Shown piece after piece: positions 1 to 9,283 of a stretch of 64,000 bases of DNA (the stretch's first letter is position 1; the number at the start of each line of letters is the position of its first letter). The DNA comes from Lachnospiraceae bacterium. GTDB lineage: Bacteria > Bacillota > Clostridia > Lachnospirales > Lachnospiraceae. The notes under the pieces were generated by a model. The model was given only the letters and a program-made list of their open reading frames with translations. It did not search any database and was not told where the DNA came from. Where the stretch lies: contig JAFSYI010000029.1 of assembly GCA_017450065.1 (NCBI GenBank), positions 1-64,000 on the forward strand. Reading direction: 5' to 3'. The translations under genes were made by a program, and so were the position numbers.

Positions 1-30
1 CCTCTGCTCTACCAACTGAGCTATCTGGGC
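1..30 (-). tRNA. tRNA gene, 5' part only (isotype uncertain, possibly Phe)
   Basis: Read on the minus strand, the window edge holds the first 30 nt of a tRNA: a 7-nt acceptor strand GCCCAGA, the invariant T8-A9, a D-stem GCTC/GAGC enclosing the loop AGTTGGTA, and the start of the anticodon stem. The anticodon lies outside the window. The acceptor and anticodon-stem sequence resembles clostridial tRNA-Phe, but this is a guess from memory. Confidence 0.9.
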
Positions 31-186
31 GGAATACTGAATGCCTACTCGTTTCTATCTGAGATATCAAATCACAGAAGCCCGTCAGCCATAGTGCTCA
101 GCGGGTAATGAGACATTAAGGAAATCCTCAGGGATTCCTTCCTCTGCAACAGCACTTTTTTTAGTGCTTTTGCACTCGCAAATGTT

Positions 187-215
187 ATTCTAACAGCAAA
201 GTACAAATAATGCAA
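187..215 (-). promoter_or_regulatory. Predicted sigma-A promoter for the tRNA gene or cluster
   Basis: On the minus strand there is TTGCAT, a 17-nt spacer and TAGAAT. It points toward the tRNA at 30-1 with a leader of about 150 nt. The leader contains two hairpins: AGCACT/AGTGCT around an A-rich loop (about 145-175) and AAGGAATCC/GGATTTCCTT (about 117-142). No gene is seen in 31-279. Confidence 0.55.
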
Positions 216-279
216 GTCTTTTTTTTTATAAATTGTACTAAATTAGATACAATTCGCAATTTCAGGCTTTCACCGGCTT

Positions 280-2634
280 CTATAAACCTATCGCCGTTCC
301 TATCATACGGACTGTCAGTGCAGTAAACCATGCAAGAACACATTGCCAGACAACTACCCCAATTGCCCATTTATAACCGAGTTCACGTTTGATGGATGCC
401 ACCGCAGCAACACACGGCGTATAGAGCAGGGAGAATACAAGCAGGCAGCATGCCGACAGGGTAGTCAGAGCTGTTCCGACCCCGCCTTCACTTTCAAACA
501 GCACTCCAAGCACAGAAACCACACTCTCCTTGGCAAGAAATCCGGAAATCAGAGATGTACATATGCGCCAGTCTCCGAGTCCGACAGGTCTGAACAGCGG
601 CACAAGGACACCTGCTATCGCCGCCAGGATGCTGTCTCCCTTATCCTGCACATAATCAAAGTAGAAATTAAAGCTCTGAAGGAACCATACTACAACCGTA
701 GCAATAAGTATAACCGAAAAGGCACGCTGTATAAAATCCTTGCTCTTTTCCCAAAGGAGCTGAATCACACTCTTTGCACTGGGCATCCTGTAATTGGGCA
801 GTTCCATAACAAACGGTACAGCCTCTCCGGCAAATATTGTTTTCTTATAAAGCAGAGCCGCCGCTATGCCCCAGAAGATTCCCAAAAAATACAATGCCGT
901 GATAACGATCCATCCTTCTTCAGCAAAGAAAGCATCCACAAAAAAAGAATATATCGGAAGCTTGGCCGTACAGCTCATAAACGGTGTAAGAAGCACCGTC
1001 ATCTTTCTGTCCCTGTCACTTGGCAGGGTCCTGGTTGACATAACTGCCGGAACCGTACATCCGAAACCAATCAAAAGCGGAACTATGCTCCGTCCCGACA
1101 AGCCTATCTTTCTAAGCAGCTTATCCATAAAAAATGCCACTCTGGCTATATATCCGCTGTCCTCAAGGATTGAAAGAAAGAAAAACATAGTCACTATTAT
1201 CGGAAGAAAGCTGAGCACACTTCCGACACCCTCAAATACTCCATCGATCACAAGTGCATGCAGAGCCTCATTTATCCCTATATTTGTCATGGCCCTGTCA
1301 GCCGACGACGTAAGTACACCGATTCCCTTTTCAAGCAGGTCCTGAAGCCACGCTCCGATCACATTAAAGGTAAGGAAAAACACCAATCCCATTACTATAA
1401 TAAACATCGGAATTGCTGTAAATCTTCCTGTCAGTATACTGTCAAGCCTGTCACTGCGTATGTGTTCCTTACTCTCATGCGGTTTGACAACACTCATCGC
1501 GCAGATTTTCCTGATGAAAGAATAGCGCATATCTGCAATTGCCGCACTGCAGTCAAGTCCTCTTTCGGTCTCCATCTGATGCGTAATATGTGCAAGCATT
1601 TTCTTTTCATTATCATCGAGCCTGAGCTTTTCAAGAATAAGCTCATCACCTTCAATTGCCTTGCTCGCAGCAAATCTTACCGGTAATCCGCTGTTTTTGG
1701 CGTGATCGTCAATAAGATGCATGACCGCATGCAGACATCTGTGCACAGCTCCTCCATGATCATTCTCATCGCAAAAATCCTGCCTTCCGGGTCTCTCCTG
1801 ATAATGAGCGACATGGATGGCATGACGTACAAGCTCATCAATGCCCTCATTCCTGGCCGCGGAAATAGGTACCACGGGCACTCCAAGCATGCTCTCCAAC
1901 CTGTTTATATCTACCGTCCCGCCGTTGCCCCGAAGTTCATCCATCATATTAAGGGCAACTACCATCGGAATATCCATCTCAAGCAGCTGCATGGTCAAAT
2001 ACAGATTTCGTTCTATATTGGTCGCATCCACAATATTTATTATGGCCTTGGGTTTCTCATCCAGGACAAAATTACGGCTGACAAGCTCTTCGCTGGAGTA
2101 AGGCGACATCGAGTAAATACCCGGAAGATCTGTAATGGATGTGTTTTTCTTCCCCCGTATTCCCCCGTCTTTTCTGTCAACAGTCACGCCGGGAAAATTA
2201 CCTACATGCTGATTGGCACCCGTAAGCTGGTTAAACAGTGTCGTCTTACCGCTGTTCTGGTTACCTACCAGCGCAAATGTCAGTAAAGCCTCATCCGGAA
2301 GAGGATTTCCGCTTCCCTTCGGATGATACTTTCCCTCTTCTCCGTATCCGGGGTGCGCAATCTGTTTGGAAGCTCCTTTACGTCTGGTCTCTGTCTTCCT
2401 CTGCCCTGTCTGCTTCTTTATCTCTATCTTGCCGGCATCCTCAAGCCTTACGGTCAGCTCATATCCATGTATCCTTATCTGCATGGGATCGCCCAAAGGC
2501 GCAAACTTCACCAGCGTGACCTCTGTTCCCGGAAGAACACCCATATCAAGAAGATGCTGCCGCAGCGCTCCTTCTCCGCCTACCTTCTCTATTATTGCGC
2601 TTTGACCTGTTTCCAGCTCCTTAACCGTCATCAT
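280..2634 (-). CDS. feoB: Ferrous iron transporter, FeoA-FeoB fusion
   Basis: A 784-aa protein that joins a FeoA-type SH3-like domain (about residues 1-75) to a complete FeoB Fe(II) permease. After a basic linker comes the G domain with G1 GNQNSGKT (124-131), GNFPGVTV (145-152), G3 DLPG (169-172) and G4 NMMD (229-232). The membrane part follows, with Gate segments including GFGCTVPAVMSTRTL, whose Cys is typical of the family. FeoB takes up Fe2+ across the cytoplasmic membrane under anaerobic conditions, and FeoA is its usual cytosolic partner; the fusion occurs in many Clostridia. The start codon overlaps the stop of the preceding 76-aa gene as ATGA, so the two are translationally coupled. 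A hairpin with arms AATTGTA/TACAATT lies downstream near 220-255 but has no T-run in the right direction. Confidence 0.95.
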   Translation of the reverse strand: MMTVKELETGQSAIIEKVGGEGALRQHLLDMGVLPGTEVTLVKFAPLGDPMQIRIHGYELTVRLEDAGKIEIKKQTGQRKTETRRKGASKQIAHPGYGEEGKYHPKGSGNPLPDEALLTFALVGNQNSGKTTLFNQLTGANQHVGNFPGVTVDRKDGGIRGKKNTSITDLPGIYSMSPYSSEELVSRNFVLDEKPKAIINIVDATNIERNLYLTMQLLEMDIPMVVALNMMDELRGNGGTVDINRLESMLGVPVVPISAARNEGIDELVRHAIHVAHYQERPGRQDFCDENDHGGAVHRCLHAVMHLIDDHAKNSGLPVRFAASKAIEGDELILEKLRLDDNEKKMLAHITHQMETERGLDCSAAIADMRYSFIRKICAMSVVKPHESKEHIRSDRLDSILTGRFTAIPMFIIVMGLVFFLTFNVIGAWLQDLLEKGIGVLTSSADRAMTNIGINEALHALVIDGVFEGVGSVLSFLPIIVTMFFFLSILEDSGYIARVAFFMDKLLRKIGLSGRSIVPLLIGFGCTVPAVMSTRTLPSDRDRKMTVLLTPFMSCTAKLPIYSFFVDAFFAEEGWIVITALYFLGIFWGIAAALLYKKTIFAGEAVPFVMELPNYRMPSAKSVIQLLWEKSKDFIQRAFSVILIATVVVWFLQSFNFYFDYVQDKGDSILAAIAGVLVPLFRPVGLGDWRICTSLISGFLAKESVVSVLGVLFESEGGVGTALTTLSACCLLVFSLLYTPCVAAVASIKRELGYKWAIGVVVWQCVLAWFTALTVRMIGTAIGL

Positions 2635-2861
2635 TCATCAAACTCCACAGTTACATAAAACCCTTGCGGTCTTTCTTCGATATTAACAACATTTCCTTCA
2701 CGTGTCTTAAGCCGTTCCCTCAGTTCGAAATTGGCTGACATTGCACGTGACGGATCAATGGTATAATACCAGCTTGTGGGAAGCACGCCTTCCGTAACGG
2801 TTACATGCTCTCCCTCTGTAATGACTCCCCTGCGTTCCATCTTAAATTCCATAGTCCGCAT
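2631..2861 (-). CDS. Small conserved-looking protein coupled to feoAB
   Basis: A 76-aa soluble protein, no Cys, no signal peptide or membrane segment, rich in charged residues and beta-prone at the C-terminus (FYVTVEFDE). A good Shine-Dalgarno AAGGAG lies 7 nt before ATG. It overlaps feoAB by 4 nt (ATGA), so it is probably co-expressed with iron uptake. I do not recognise a family; proteins of this size next to feo genes are often annotated as hypothetical. A role in iron transport is inferred only from position. Confidence 0.75.
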   Translation of the reverse strand: MRTMEFKMERRGVITEGEHVTVTEGVLPTSWYYTIDPSRAMSANFELRERLKTREGNVVNIEERPQGFYVTVEFDE

Positions 2862-2926
2862 ATAGCTGCTCCTTTATATCCTCATAATACAGCACAGACC
2901 GCTTTCACCCGGTTCCCATGATCATG

Positions 2927-5029
2927 CTATATCATCTTTAATACAATAGCACTTGTTTTACCCATGTGGATCCTGAGACGCGCACCGTCCACCTGATACT
3001 CCTTTGGTTCTGTTGTAAAGCCCGAATCATCCGAATACATAAGTGAAATAAGCCTTACATCTCTCGGGCAGCCAAGCTCATAGCTTATCTTCATCTCTAT
3101 ATCCTTCTCATGATCGTTATTGTTGACGATAATTATGCTTCGTTCCTTACGCGTAAACCTTCCGTAAGCAATAATATTATAATCCTTATGTATTCGTCGG
3201 AGCGATCCTTTCCTCAGCTCTTCATTTTCTTTTCTTATCCTGATAAGCTGCCTGTGATAATCAATCAGCTCATGATCCTCATGTCCCCAGGGATAAGTAC
3301 GTCTGTTATCGGGATCCGTGAAGCCGCATACGCCCGCTTCATCACCGTAGTAGATGGTCGGTGCCCCGGTCCATGTCATCTGAATCATAACAGCCTCTCT
3401 CATCACTGCCTTATTAACATCATGGTTGGCCGCCTCCGCTCCCTTGTTGGCTACACGTCCGACAACCCTGTTTGTACGTGTCAGGAATCTGGAATGATCA
3501 TGGTTGCTCAGTTCATTCATGGCCACGTTTATTGATGGTCCAAACATCCTGGCACCGTTATATTTCATCATATCAAAGAACGCATCCGCATTTCCAAGCA
3601 TATCCCAGCGGAAATCATCCGAATGCTTCTGCATTCCCGTAAGGAACCATGTCACAGGCTCCATGAAGGCATCATAGTTCATAACCGTATCCCATTCATC
3701 ACCCTTAAGCCACGAGGACGGATCGCCATAATGCTCCGCGAGTATTATGGCATTGGGATTACCCTGTCTTACCGACTTTCTGAAATCCTTCCAGAACCGG
3801 TGATTGAATTCCGGAGAATGACCCAGATCCGCAGCCACATCCAGCCGCCATCCATCTGCGTTATACGGCGGGGAAACCCATTTACGCCCGATATACAGTA
3901 TATAATCATACAGTCTTGTGGATCCCTCATAATTCAGCTTTGGAAGAGTATCATGACCCCACCATCCATCATATGAACCGTTGTATGGCCATGCATATTC
4001 ATCATGAAAGCTGAAATAATCCCTGTACGGACTGTTATTATCAATGTATGCGCCTTTATCGTAACCCTCGGCGTTTTCATATATGCGTTCCCTGTCCAGC
4101 CATTTATTGAAAGAACCGCAATGATTGAATACACCGTCCAGGATGACCTTGATATTTCTCTTATGGCATTCTTCCACCAATCTTGCAAACAGTGCATTGG
4201 AGGCTTCAAGGTTAGCCCTGTCTGTTACCCTTTTTATATATCGGGACGCATGCGTATTGTCATGATCTCCCTCTTTTAGCAGCTCTCCCTCATCACTTAC
4301 AATTCTCCCTATATGCGGATCGATATAATCATAATCCTGTATATCATACTTATGATTGGATGGAGATACAAACAGTGGATTAAAGTATATCGCGTCTATT
4401 CCCAAGCCCTCCAGGTAATCCAGCTTGTCCATGACTCCCTGAAGATCACCGCCATAGAATTCCCTTACACCCATGGTCGCAGGATATTTGTTCCAATCAT
4501 CCACATGTACTGTGTGTTCGCCGATATAATTATATTCATCGGTAAGCACATCATTGCCATGATCCCCGTTATAGAAACGGTCCACATATATCTGATACAT
4601 GACCGCTCCCTTGGCCCACTCCGGTGTATGAAAACCCGGACGTACGGTAAAGAAATATGACTCCTCGGTCCTGTTTACCGCACCCCGCACATCATAACGG
4701 CATGACTGATTGCCGCTCTTAACTTCAAAATAATATCTTATGGGTTCATTATCCAAGCGAAGCGTATACCTGTAATAATCAAAAGTATCTGCGGATTCGT
4801 ATCTCTCCATCAGATATCTTTCACCATTACATATAACAAAGACATGATCTGCATTACTCTTATATGTTCTGAATCTAAGCGTTACCTCTCCATACGGATT
4901 GGGCTCGGGCGGATCTACATAATCCGCTGTATAATCGGCGAACAGAGCCTTTCTGTTAAGCACCGGTTTAAGTGTAGAAAAGTATAGTCCCTTATTAATG
5001 TCCCGGCTGAAATTGTTATAATTCATCAA
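2927..5029 (-). CDS. GH13 alpha-amylase family enzyme (neopullulanase/cyclomaltodextrinase-like)
   Basis: A 700-aa protein with an N-terminal beta domain like CBM34 (about 40-130) followed by the GH13 barrel. The four conserved regions are visible: DGVFNH (298-303), GWRLDVAAD with nucleophile Asp397, ILAEHYGD with acid/base Glu432, and LSNHDHSR with the transition-state Asp511. A C-terminal beta domain ends the protein. There is no signal peptide, so it should act in the cytoplasm on imported malto-oligosaccharides or stored glucan. The N-terminal domain and the MYQIYVDRFYNGD segment favour the neopullulanase/maltogenic amylase group, but exact specificity cannot be told. It stands alone; a palindrome upstream may be its operator. 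Confidence 0.93.
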   Translation of the reverse strand: MMNYNNFSRDINKGLYFSTLKPVLNRKALFADYTADYVDPPEPNPYGEVTLRFRTYKSNADHVFVICNGERYLMERYESADTFDYYRYTLRLDNEPIRYYFEVKSGNQSCRYDVRGAVNRTEESYFFTVRPGFHTPEWAKGAVMYQIYVDRFYNGDHGNDVLTDEYNYIGEHTVHVDDWNKYPATMGVREFYGGDLQGVMDKLDYLEGLGIDAIYFNPLFVSPSNHKYDIQDYDYIDPHIGRIVSDEGELLKEGDHDNTHASRYIKRVTDRANLEASNALFARLVEECHKRNIKVILDGVFNHCGSFNKWLDRERIYENAEGYDKGAYIDNNSPYRDYFSFHDEYAWPYNGSYDGWWGHDTLPKLNYEGSTRLYDYILYIGRKWVSPPYNADGWRLDVAADLGHSPEFNHRFWKDFRKSVRQGNPNAIILAEHYGDPSSWLKGDEWDTVMNYDAFMEPVTWFLTGMQKHSDDFRWDMLGNADAFFDMMKYNGARMFGPSINVAMNELSNHDHSRFLTRTNRVVGRVANKGAEAANHDVNKAVMREAVMIQMTWTGAPTIYYGDEAGVCGFTDPDNRRTYPWGHEDHELIDYHRQLIRIRKENEELRKGSLRRIHKDYNIIAYGRFTRKERSIIIVNNNDHEKDIEMKISYELGCPRDVRLISLMYSDDSGFTTEPKEYQVDGARLRIHMGKTSAIVLKMI

Positions 5030-5070
5030 TACAACTCCTCACTCCCTTATATCCCCTATTCGAATATAAT

Positions 5071-5086
5071 ACCACACTATTGTGGT
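5071..5086. promoter_or_regulatory. Candidate operator palindrome upstream of the amylase gene
   Basis: ACCACA-CTAT-TGTGGT is a perfect inverted repeat about 42 nt upstream of the amylase start. On the minus strand it overlaps the spacer of a weak promoter-like pair (ATGAAA, 17 nt, TATTAT). A repressor site is an inference. On the plus strand the repeat is followed by a T-run, so a minimal terminator is the alternative. Confidence 0.35.
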
Positions 5087-5117
5087 TTTTTCATCATTTA
5101 TCTACAAAATGTGGTAT

Positions 5118-5223
5118 GACGGGCTCCCACGATGTGAAATCGTGGACAGATATAAAGTAAGAATCCTGACGGATTCTTTTGATGTCTCAAAGCCGACGGG
5201 CTCCCACGATATAAAATCGTGGG
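5118..5223. repeat. Two copies of a GGGCTCCCACGAT hairpin (IS200/IS605-end-like)
   Basis: Nearly identical palindromic units occur at 5118-5145 and 5195-5223, both starting GACGGGCTCCCACGAT and closing with ATCGTGG after a 4-5 nt loop. The loops differ while the stems are kept. Short asymmetric hairpins of this kind mark the ends of IS200/IS605-family elements and derived palindromic elements. No transposase is present, so this may be a remnant or a non-autonomous element. Confidence 0.5.
5159..5181 (+). terminator. Hairpin with T-run between the two palindromes
   Basis: AGAATCC-TGAC-GGATTCT followed by TTT on the plus strand. It lies between the two CCCACGAT palindromes. No plus-strand gene ends here, so it may be part of the mobile remnant rather than a working terminator. 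Confidence 0.35.
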
Positions 5224-5230
5224 CAAAAGT

Positions 5231-5263
5231 AAAAAAGACAGCCTCACGAATGCTGTCTTTTTT
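5231..5263 (-). terminator. Strong rho-independent terminator after ftsH (bidirectional)
   Basis: AAAAAAGACAGC, a 9-nt loop and GCTGTCTTTTTT form a perfect 12-bp stem with T-runs on both strands. It ends the minus-strand transcript that contains ftsH. A further perfect hairpin, GTATAGCC/GGCTATAC, at 5289-5308 closes with a GAAA tetraloop on the minus strand and lies between ftsH and this terminator. Confidence 0.8.
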
Positions 5264-5427
5264 GGAGAAGGTATTTCTTTCTTATGGGGTATAGCCTTTC
5301 GGCTATACAATGTATTGGGGGGTTACAAGAGTATAATAGCACTGCCCCTGCAAATAATCCATTCTTAGTTTCCACAAATTTTACAAATTTGAATGTCTGA
5401 ATTTGTGAATATTTAACAATTATTGGT

Positions 5428-7275
5428 TCATTCAGTCTCGGAATCTTCCTTGCTGTTTACCTCATTTTCGAACAGGCTTTCGAATTCTTCGCGGCTTATC
5501 TTTTCTTTTTCAAGAAGGAGCTCGGCTGACTTATGAAGTATATCTATGTTTTCCTTTATCATCTGTTCAGCCTTTTCATAGCATTCGGTCATTATCCGCT
5601 TGACCTCTTCATCTATCTTTCCCGCTACCTCTTCACTGTAACCCCGCATACTGTGAGCAAGATCACGGCCGATGAAAACCTCGTCATCATCATTGTCATA
5701 ACAGATAATTCCGATCTTTTCGGACATACCGTATTTCTTTACCATGTTCTTGGCAACCTTGGTCGCCTGCTTTATATCCTGCGAGGCTCCCGTTGTAATA
5801 TCGTCAAATACCAGGGATTCCGCCACTCTTCCGCCCAACGATACGATGATATCCTGAAGCATTTTTCCTTTGGTATTAAACATTTCATCTCTTTCCGGGA
5901 GAGGCATTGTATAACCGGCAGCACCCATGCCCGTCGGGATGATAGATACCGAATAAACGGGACCCACATCAGGAAGAAGATGGAAGAGGATCGCATGTCC
6001 GGATTCGTGATATGCCGTAATCTTCCGTTCCTTTTCGCTGACAACCTTGGAGCGTTTCTCTGAGCCTATACCAACCTTAACAAATGAAGCCTTGACATCC
6101 TCCTGTGTAATAAACTTGCGGCCTTCTTTTGCCGTAAGTATAGCTGCTTCGTTCATAAGATTCTCCAGATCCGCACCGGTAAAACCTGCTGTTGTACGTG
6201 CTATCTGCTCGAGATTGACATCCTCCGAGAGAGGCTTGTTTTTGGAATGAACCTTAAGTATATCCTCACGTCCCTGAACATCCGGTGCCCCGACACCTAT
6301 CCTTCTGTCAAATCGTCCCGGACGCAGAATTGCAGGATCAAGAATATCAATACGGTTTGTGGCTGCCATTACTATAATGCCTTCATTAACACCGAAGCCA
6401 TCCATCTCTACAAGCAGCTGGTTGAGGGTCTGCTCTCTCTCATCATGTCCGCCGCCCATACCGGTACCCCGGCGTCTCGCAACCGCATCGATCTCATCTA
6501 TAAATACTATGGCCGGTGCATTTTTCTTGGCATCTTCGAACAGATCCCTTACACGGGAAGCTCCGACACCGACAAACATCTCAACGAAATCCGAACCGGA
6601 TATGGAGAAGAACGGAACTCCCGCTTCTCCTGCCACAGCCTTGGCAAGCAGAGTCTTACCGGTTCCGGGAGGGCCTGTGAGTATTACTCCTTTGGGAATT
6701 CTGGCTCCTACATCATTATATTTTCCGGGGTTCTTAAGGAAATCAACTATCTCCTCAAGATCCTCCTTTTCTTCTTTGAGTCCGGCTACATCATTAAAGG
6801 TGATCTTATTGTCGCCTGCTGCCAGCTTGGCTCTGTTCTTTCCGAAATTCATCATATATCCGCCGCCTGAAGCCGCGCTCTGTGAATTCATATACATAAA
6901 GATGAATATCATGACAGCGACAACTATAAGACTCGGAAGCATATATGCCATGAACCAATTCTCACGCTTCACATCGCCAAGCGTATATGAAGGGAACTTA
7001 TCACGGAGTTCTTTCTCAATCTCGTTGACATCAGATACATACATCTGTCTGAACTGTCCGCTCCTTAATGTCACCTGTACGATTCCTGTGGGGACCTCCG
7101 AATTCTGCGCTATGCTGATAGCAGCTATCTCATTTCCCTGAAGATATTCCTCGAACTCGGAATGTGAAATATAATCAGCCTTCTGAGTGAAATTACCCTT
7201 CCATATAAAGAAGAGAAGTATTACCATTATGAAAATGAGGACGTAAAATCCTATTCCTCTTGACTTGTTCTCCAC
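5428..7275 (-). CDS. ftsH: ATP-dependent zinc metalloprotease FtsH
   Basis: A 615-aa membrane AAA+ protease that degrades misfolded or regulatory membrane and cytosolic proteins. Membrane segments at about 8-25 and 110-128 flank an extracytoplasmic domain. The AAA+ module shows Walker A GPPGTGKT (201-208), Walker B IVFIDE (256-261) and the second region of homology RPGRFDR (318-324). The peptidase zinc motif is HESGH (423-427), where most family members have HEAGH; this still fits HExxH. The acidic C-terminal tail is usual. It ends the conserved run divIC-tilS-hpt-ftsH, 18 nt after hpt, and is followed by a strong terminator. Confidence 0.98.
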   Translation of the reverse strand: MENKSRGIGFYVLIFIMVILLFFIWKGNFTQKADYISHSEFEEYLQGNEIAAISIAQNSEVPTGIVQVTLRSGQFRQMYVSDVNEIEKELRDKFPSYTLGDVKRENWFMAYMLPSLIVVAVMIFIFMYMNSQSAASGGGYMMNFGKNRAKLAAGDNKITFNDVAGLKEEKEDLEEIVDFLKNPGKYNDVGARIPKGVILTGPPGTGKTLLAKAVAGEAGVPFFSISGSDFVEMFVGVGASRVRDLFEDAKKNAPAIVFIDEIDAVARRRGTGMGGGHDEREQTLNQLLVEMDGFGVNEGIIVMAATNRIDILDPAILRPGRFDRRIGVGAPDVQGREDILKVHSKNKPLSEDVNLEQIARTTAGFTGADLENLMNEAAILTAKEGRKFITQEDVKASFVKVGIGSEKRSKVVSEKERKITAYHESGHAILFHLLPDVGPVYSVSIIPTGMGAAGYTMPLPERDEMFNTKGKMLQDIIVSLGGRVAESLVFDDITTGASQDIKQATKVAKNMVKKYGMSEKIGIICYDNDDDEVFIGRDLAHSMRGYSEEVAGKIDEEVKRIMTECYEKAEQMIKENIDILHKSAELLLEKEKISREEFESLFENEVNSKEDSETE

Positions 7276-7293
7276 TATTTACCTCCAACAATT

Positions 7294-7824
7294 TTATTCA
7301 GTCATGTGAAGTACGCCTATATAAGGCAGATTCCTGTATTTCTCGGCATAATCCAGGCCATAGCCGACTACGAATTCATCCGGTATTTCAAAACCCGTAT
7401 AGTCTACATCCACATCATCAACAACACGTCTGTCAGGCTTATCAAGCATGGTCGCAAGCCTGAGACTTGCCGGATTCCGCTGTTTAAGCACCTTTATAAG
7501 GTAACTGAGAGTCCTTCCGGTATCAATGATATCCTCGACAATTATAACATTCTTACCATCCAGAGGCTTGTCCAGATCTTTTATTATCTTAACAACGCCG
7601 CTGCTCTTCGTTGAATTACCGTAGCTTGACACAGACATGAAATCAATAGACACAGGTATCGTAATACGTTTTGCAAGCTCACACATAAAAAATGTTCCAC
7701 CCTTAAGGATGCAGATAAGATGAACCTCCTGTCCCTCGTAGTCGCGGCTTATCTGTGCACCTATCTCGCTGATCCTTTGATCCAACGTTTCTTCGTTTAT
7801 CAAAACACTGATCTCTTCTGCCAT
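7294..7824 (-). CDS. hpt: Hypoxanthine phosphoribosyltransferase
   Basis: A 176-aa type I phosphoribosyltransferase that converts hypoxanthine or guanine plus PRPP into IMP or GMP (purine salvage). The PRPP-binding signature VIIVEDIIDTGRTL is complete, and the N-terminal LKGGTFF loop is present. Length is normal. It sits between tilS (17-nt gap) and ftsH (18-nt gap), a neighbourhood conserved across Firmicutes. Confidence 0.97.
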   Translation of the reverse strand: MAEEISVLINEETLDQRISEIGAQISRDYEGQEVHLICILKGGTFFMCELAKRITIPVSIDFMSVSSYGNSTKSSGVVKIIKDLDKPLDGKNVIIVEDIIDTGRTLSYLIKVLKQRNPASLRLATMLDKPDRRVVDDVDVDYTGFEIPDEFVVGYGLDYAEKYRNLPYIGVLHMTE

Positions 7825-7841
7825 ATATCCGTCTCCTTATT

Positions 7842-9281
7842 TTAAACAAAAGGCACGAAAGTAACCTTAAGCACTCTGACTGTCTGATCGTCAACCTTAT
7901 AACCTGCGCTTATCCTGTGGCCGATAACCCAGATAATATGAGCCCCGTCGGCCAGAACGATCAGTCTGTTCCTCTCGGACAACGGAATCTTTTCATCTAT
8001 AAGATATTTCTTAAGCTTCTTCCTGTGTCCGTCGGGATCAAGGGTTATAAAATCACCCTCCTGCCTGTTTCTTATGAGAATACCGCACATTATTTTATCA
8101 TAATCAAACCATTTAGTATAGGGTTCTTTAGGGATTTCTACCGTTTTATCGTACTTCTCCATGCTCAGTTCGAATTTACCATAGCCCGGTATATTAGTAA
8201 TCCCATTAAGCCCGGGGGTGATATATATTTTCTCTTTTTCATCCTGTTTCTTTAGTATTCCGACCTGTGTTTTGCAGGCAGCAGCTCCGTCTGTTTCATC
8301 TTTATCAGCCATTCCGCGATCAAAAAACAGGATAGCTCCGCCTTCTCTTCTTGCGGTTACACCTTTGGGAAGGCTCACACTCTTCCCGCTCTGTTTATCG
8401 CACAGCGAAAGAACATCCTCCACATGCACAGCTTCAAGATCCTTGTGTGACGTATATATTGTGGCAAGGAGCTTTCTTACAACATATCTCCGGATTATCG
8501 CAGGCTTTTTACATAGATCCTCAATTATCAGCCTTCCGTTCTGCACTGTCTCATCATACACACTGTCGGCCACAGCACTGATGTATTCATCCGCTTCCCT
8601 CAGTTCATCCGCAACCCGCGCTATATGTCCTGACGCTCCATACACTATCCGTTCAAGCTCCGGCACAACTGAAGCCCTTATTCCGTTCCTTGAATATCCG
8701 GTATCGAAATTGGAGGAATCAACACAGTACGTTTGCCCGATGTCATTAAGGTATGCTTCTATGGAGGTTCTGGAAATGCCAAGCAGGGGTCTGATAATGT
8801 TTCCGCGCAGCGGTGCGATCCCGGATATGCCTTTAATACCGCTGCCTCTTGCCATGTTGAACAGTACTGTTTCAACCTGATCGTTAAGGTGATGGGCAAC
8901 TGCGACAGCATCGGCTCCCACTTCCTTAAGTTCTCTGTCAAATGCCTCATATCTTAAATGCCTGCCGGCTTCTTCTACGGTCATGGCCAGTTCCTTTGCC
9001 TTTGCCGGCACATTCTCTTTATATATTTTCAGAGGTACATCAAGCTCTTCACACAGTGACCTTACGAATTCCATATCTCTAAGAGATTCCTCCCCCCTTA
9101 TACCGTGTTCAAAATGTACTGCAGTAACACTCAGGCTTATAGCCTCCTCCATCTCCTTTAACATTCTGAGCAGGCATACGGAATCCGCTCCGCCGGACAC
9201 GCCGACAATAAGCTTTATTCCGTCATATATAAGGCCCTTATTAATGCAATATCTATATACATTTAGAGTTTGTTTGTTCAT
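7842..9281 (-). CDS. tilS: tRNA(Ile)-lysidine synthase TilS
   Basis: A 479-aa N-type ATP pyrophosphatase that adds lysine to C34 of the CAU-anticodon tRNA-Ile so that it reads AUA. The PP-loop signature VSGGADSVCLL lies at about residues 29-39, and AHHLNDQVETVLFN is the second characteristic motif. A C-terminal substrate-binding domain brings it to the longer TilS class. It is upstream of hpt and ftsH in the usual order. The 140-nt spacer before it holds a structured repeat (see 9284-9390). Confidence 0.96.
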   Translation of the reverse strand: MNKQTLNVYRYCINKGLIYDGIKLIVGVSGGADSVCLLRMLKEMEEAISLSVTAVHFEHGIRGEESLRDMEFVRSLCEELDVPLKIYKENVPAKAKELAMTVEEAGRHLRYEAFDRELKEVGADAVAVAHHLNDQVETVLFNMARGSGIKGISGIAPLRGNIIRPLLGISRTSIEAYLNDIGQTYCVDSSNFDTGYSRNGIRASVVPELERIVYGASGHIARVADELREADEYISAVADSVYDETVQNGRLIIEDLCKKPAIIRRYVVRKLLATIYTSHKDLEAVHVEDVLSLCDKQSGKSVSLPKGVTARREGGAILFFDRGMADKDETDGAAACKTQVGILKKQDEKEKIYITPGLNGITNIPGYGKFELSMEKYDKTVEIPKEPYTKWFDYDKIMCGILIRNRQEGDFITLDPDGHRKKLKKYLIDEKIPLSERNRLIVLADGAHIIWVIGHRISAGYKVDDQTVRVLKVTFVPFV

Positions 9282-9283
9282 AC

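Noticed and set aside
220..255. AATTGTA/TACAATT hairpin as the terminator of feoAB.
   Set aside because: It is followed by an A-run, not a T-run, on the feoAB strand.
343..2658. Several plus-strand open frames opposite feoAB (up to 231 codons).
   Set aside because: They are antisense shadows of a clear FeoAB coding sequence, with Ser/His/Arg-rich composition, no family motif and no ribosome binding sites.
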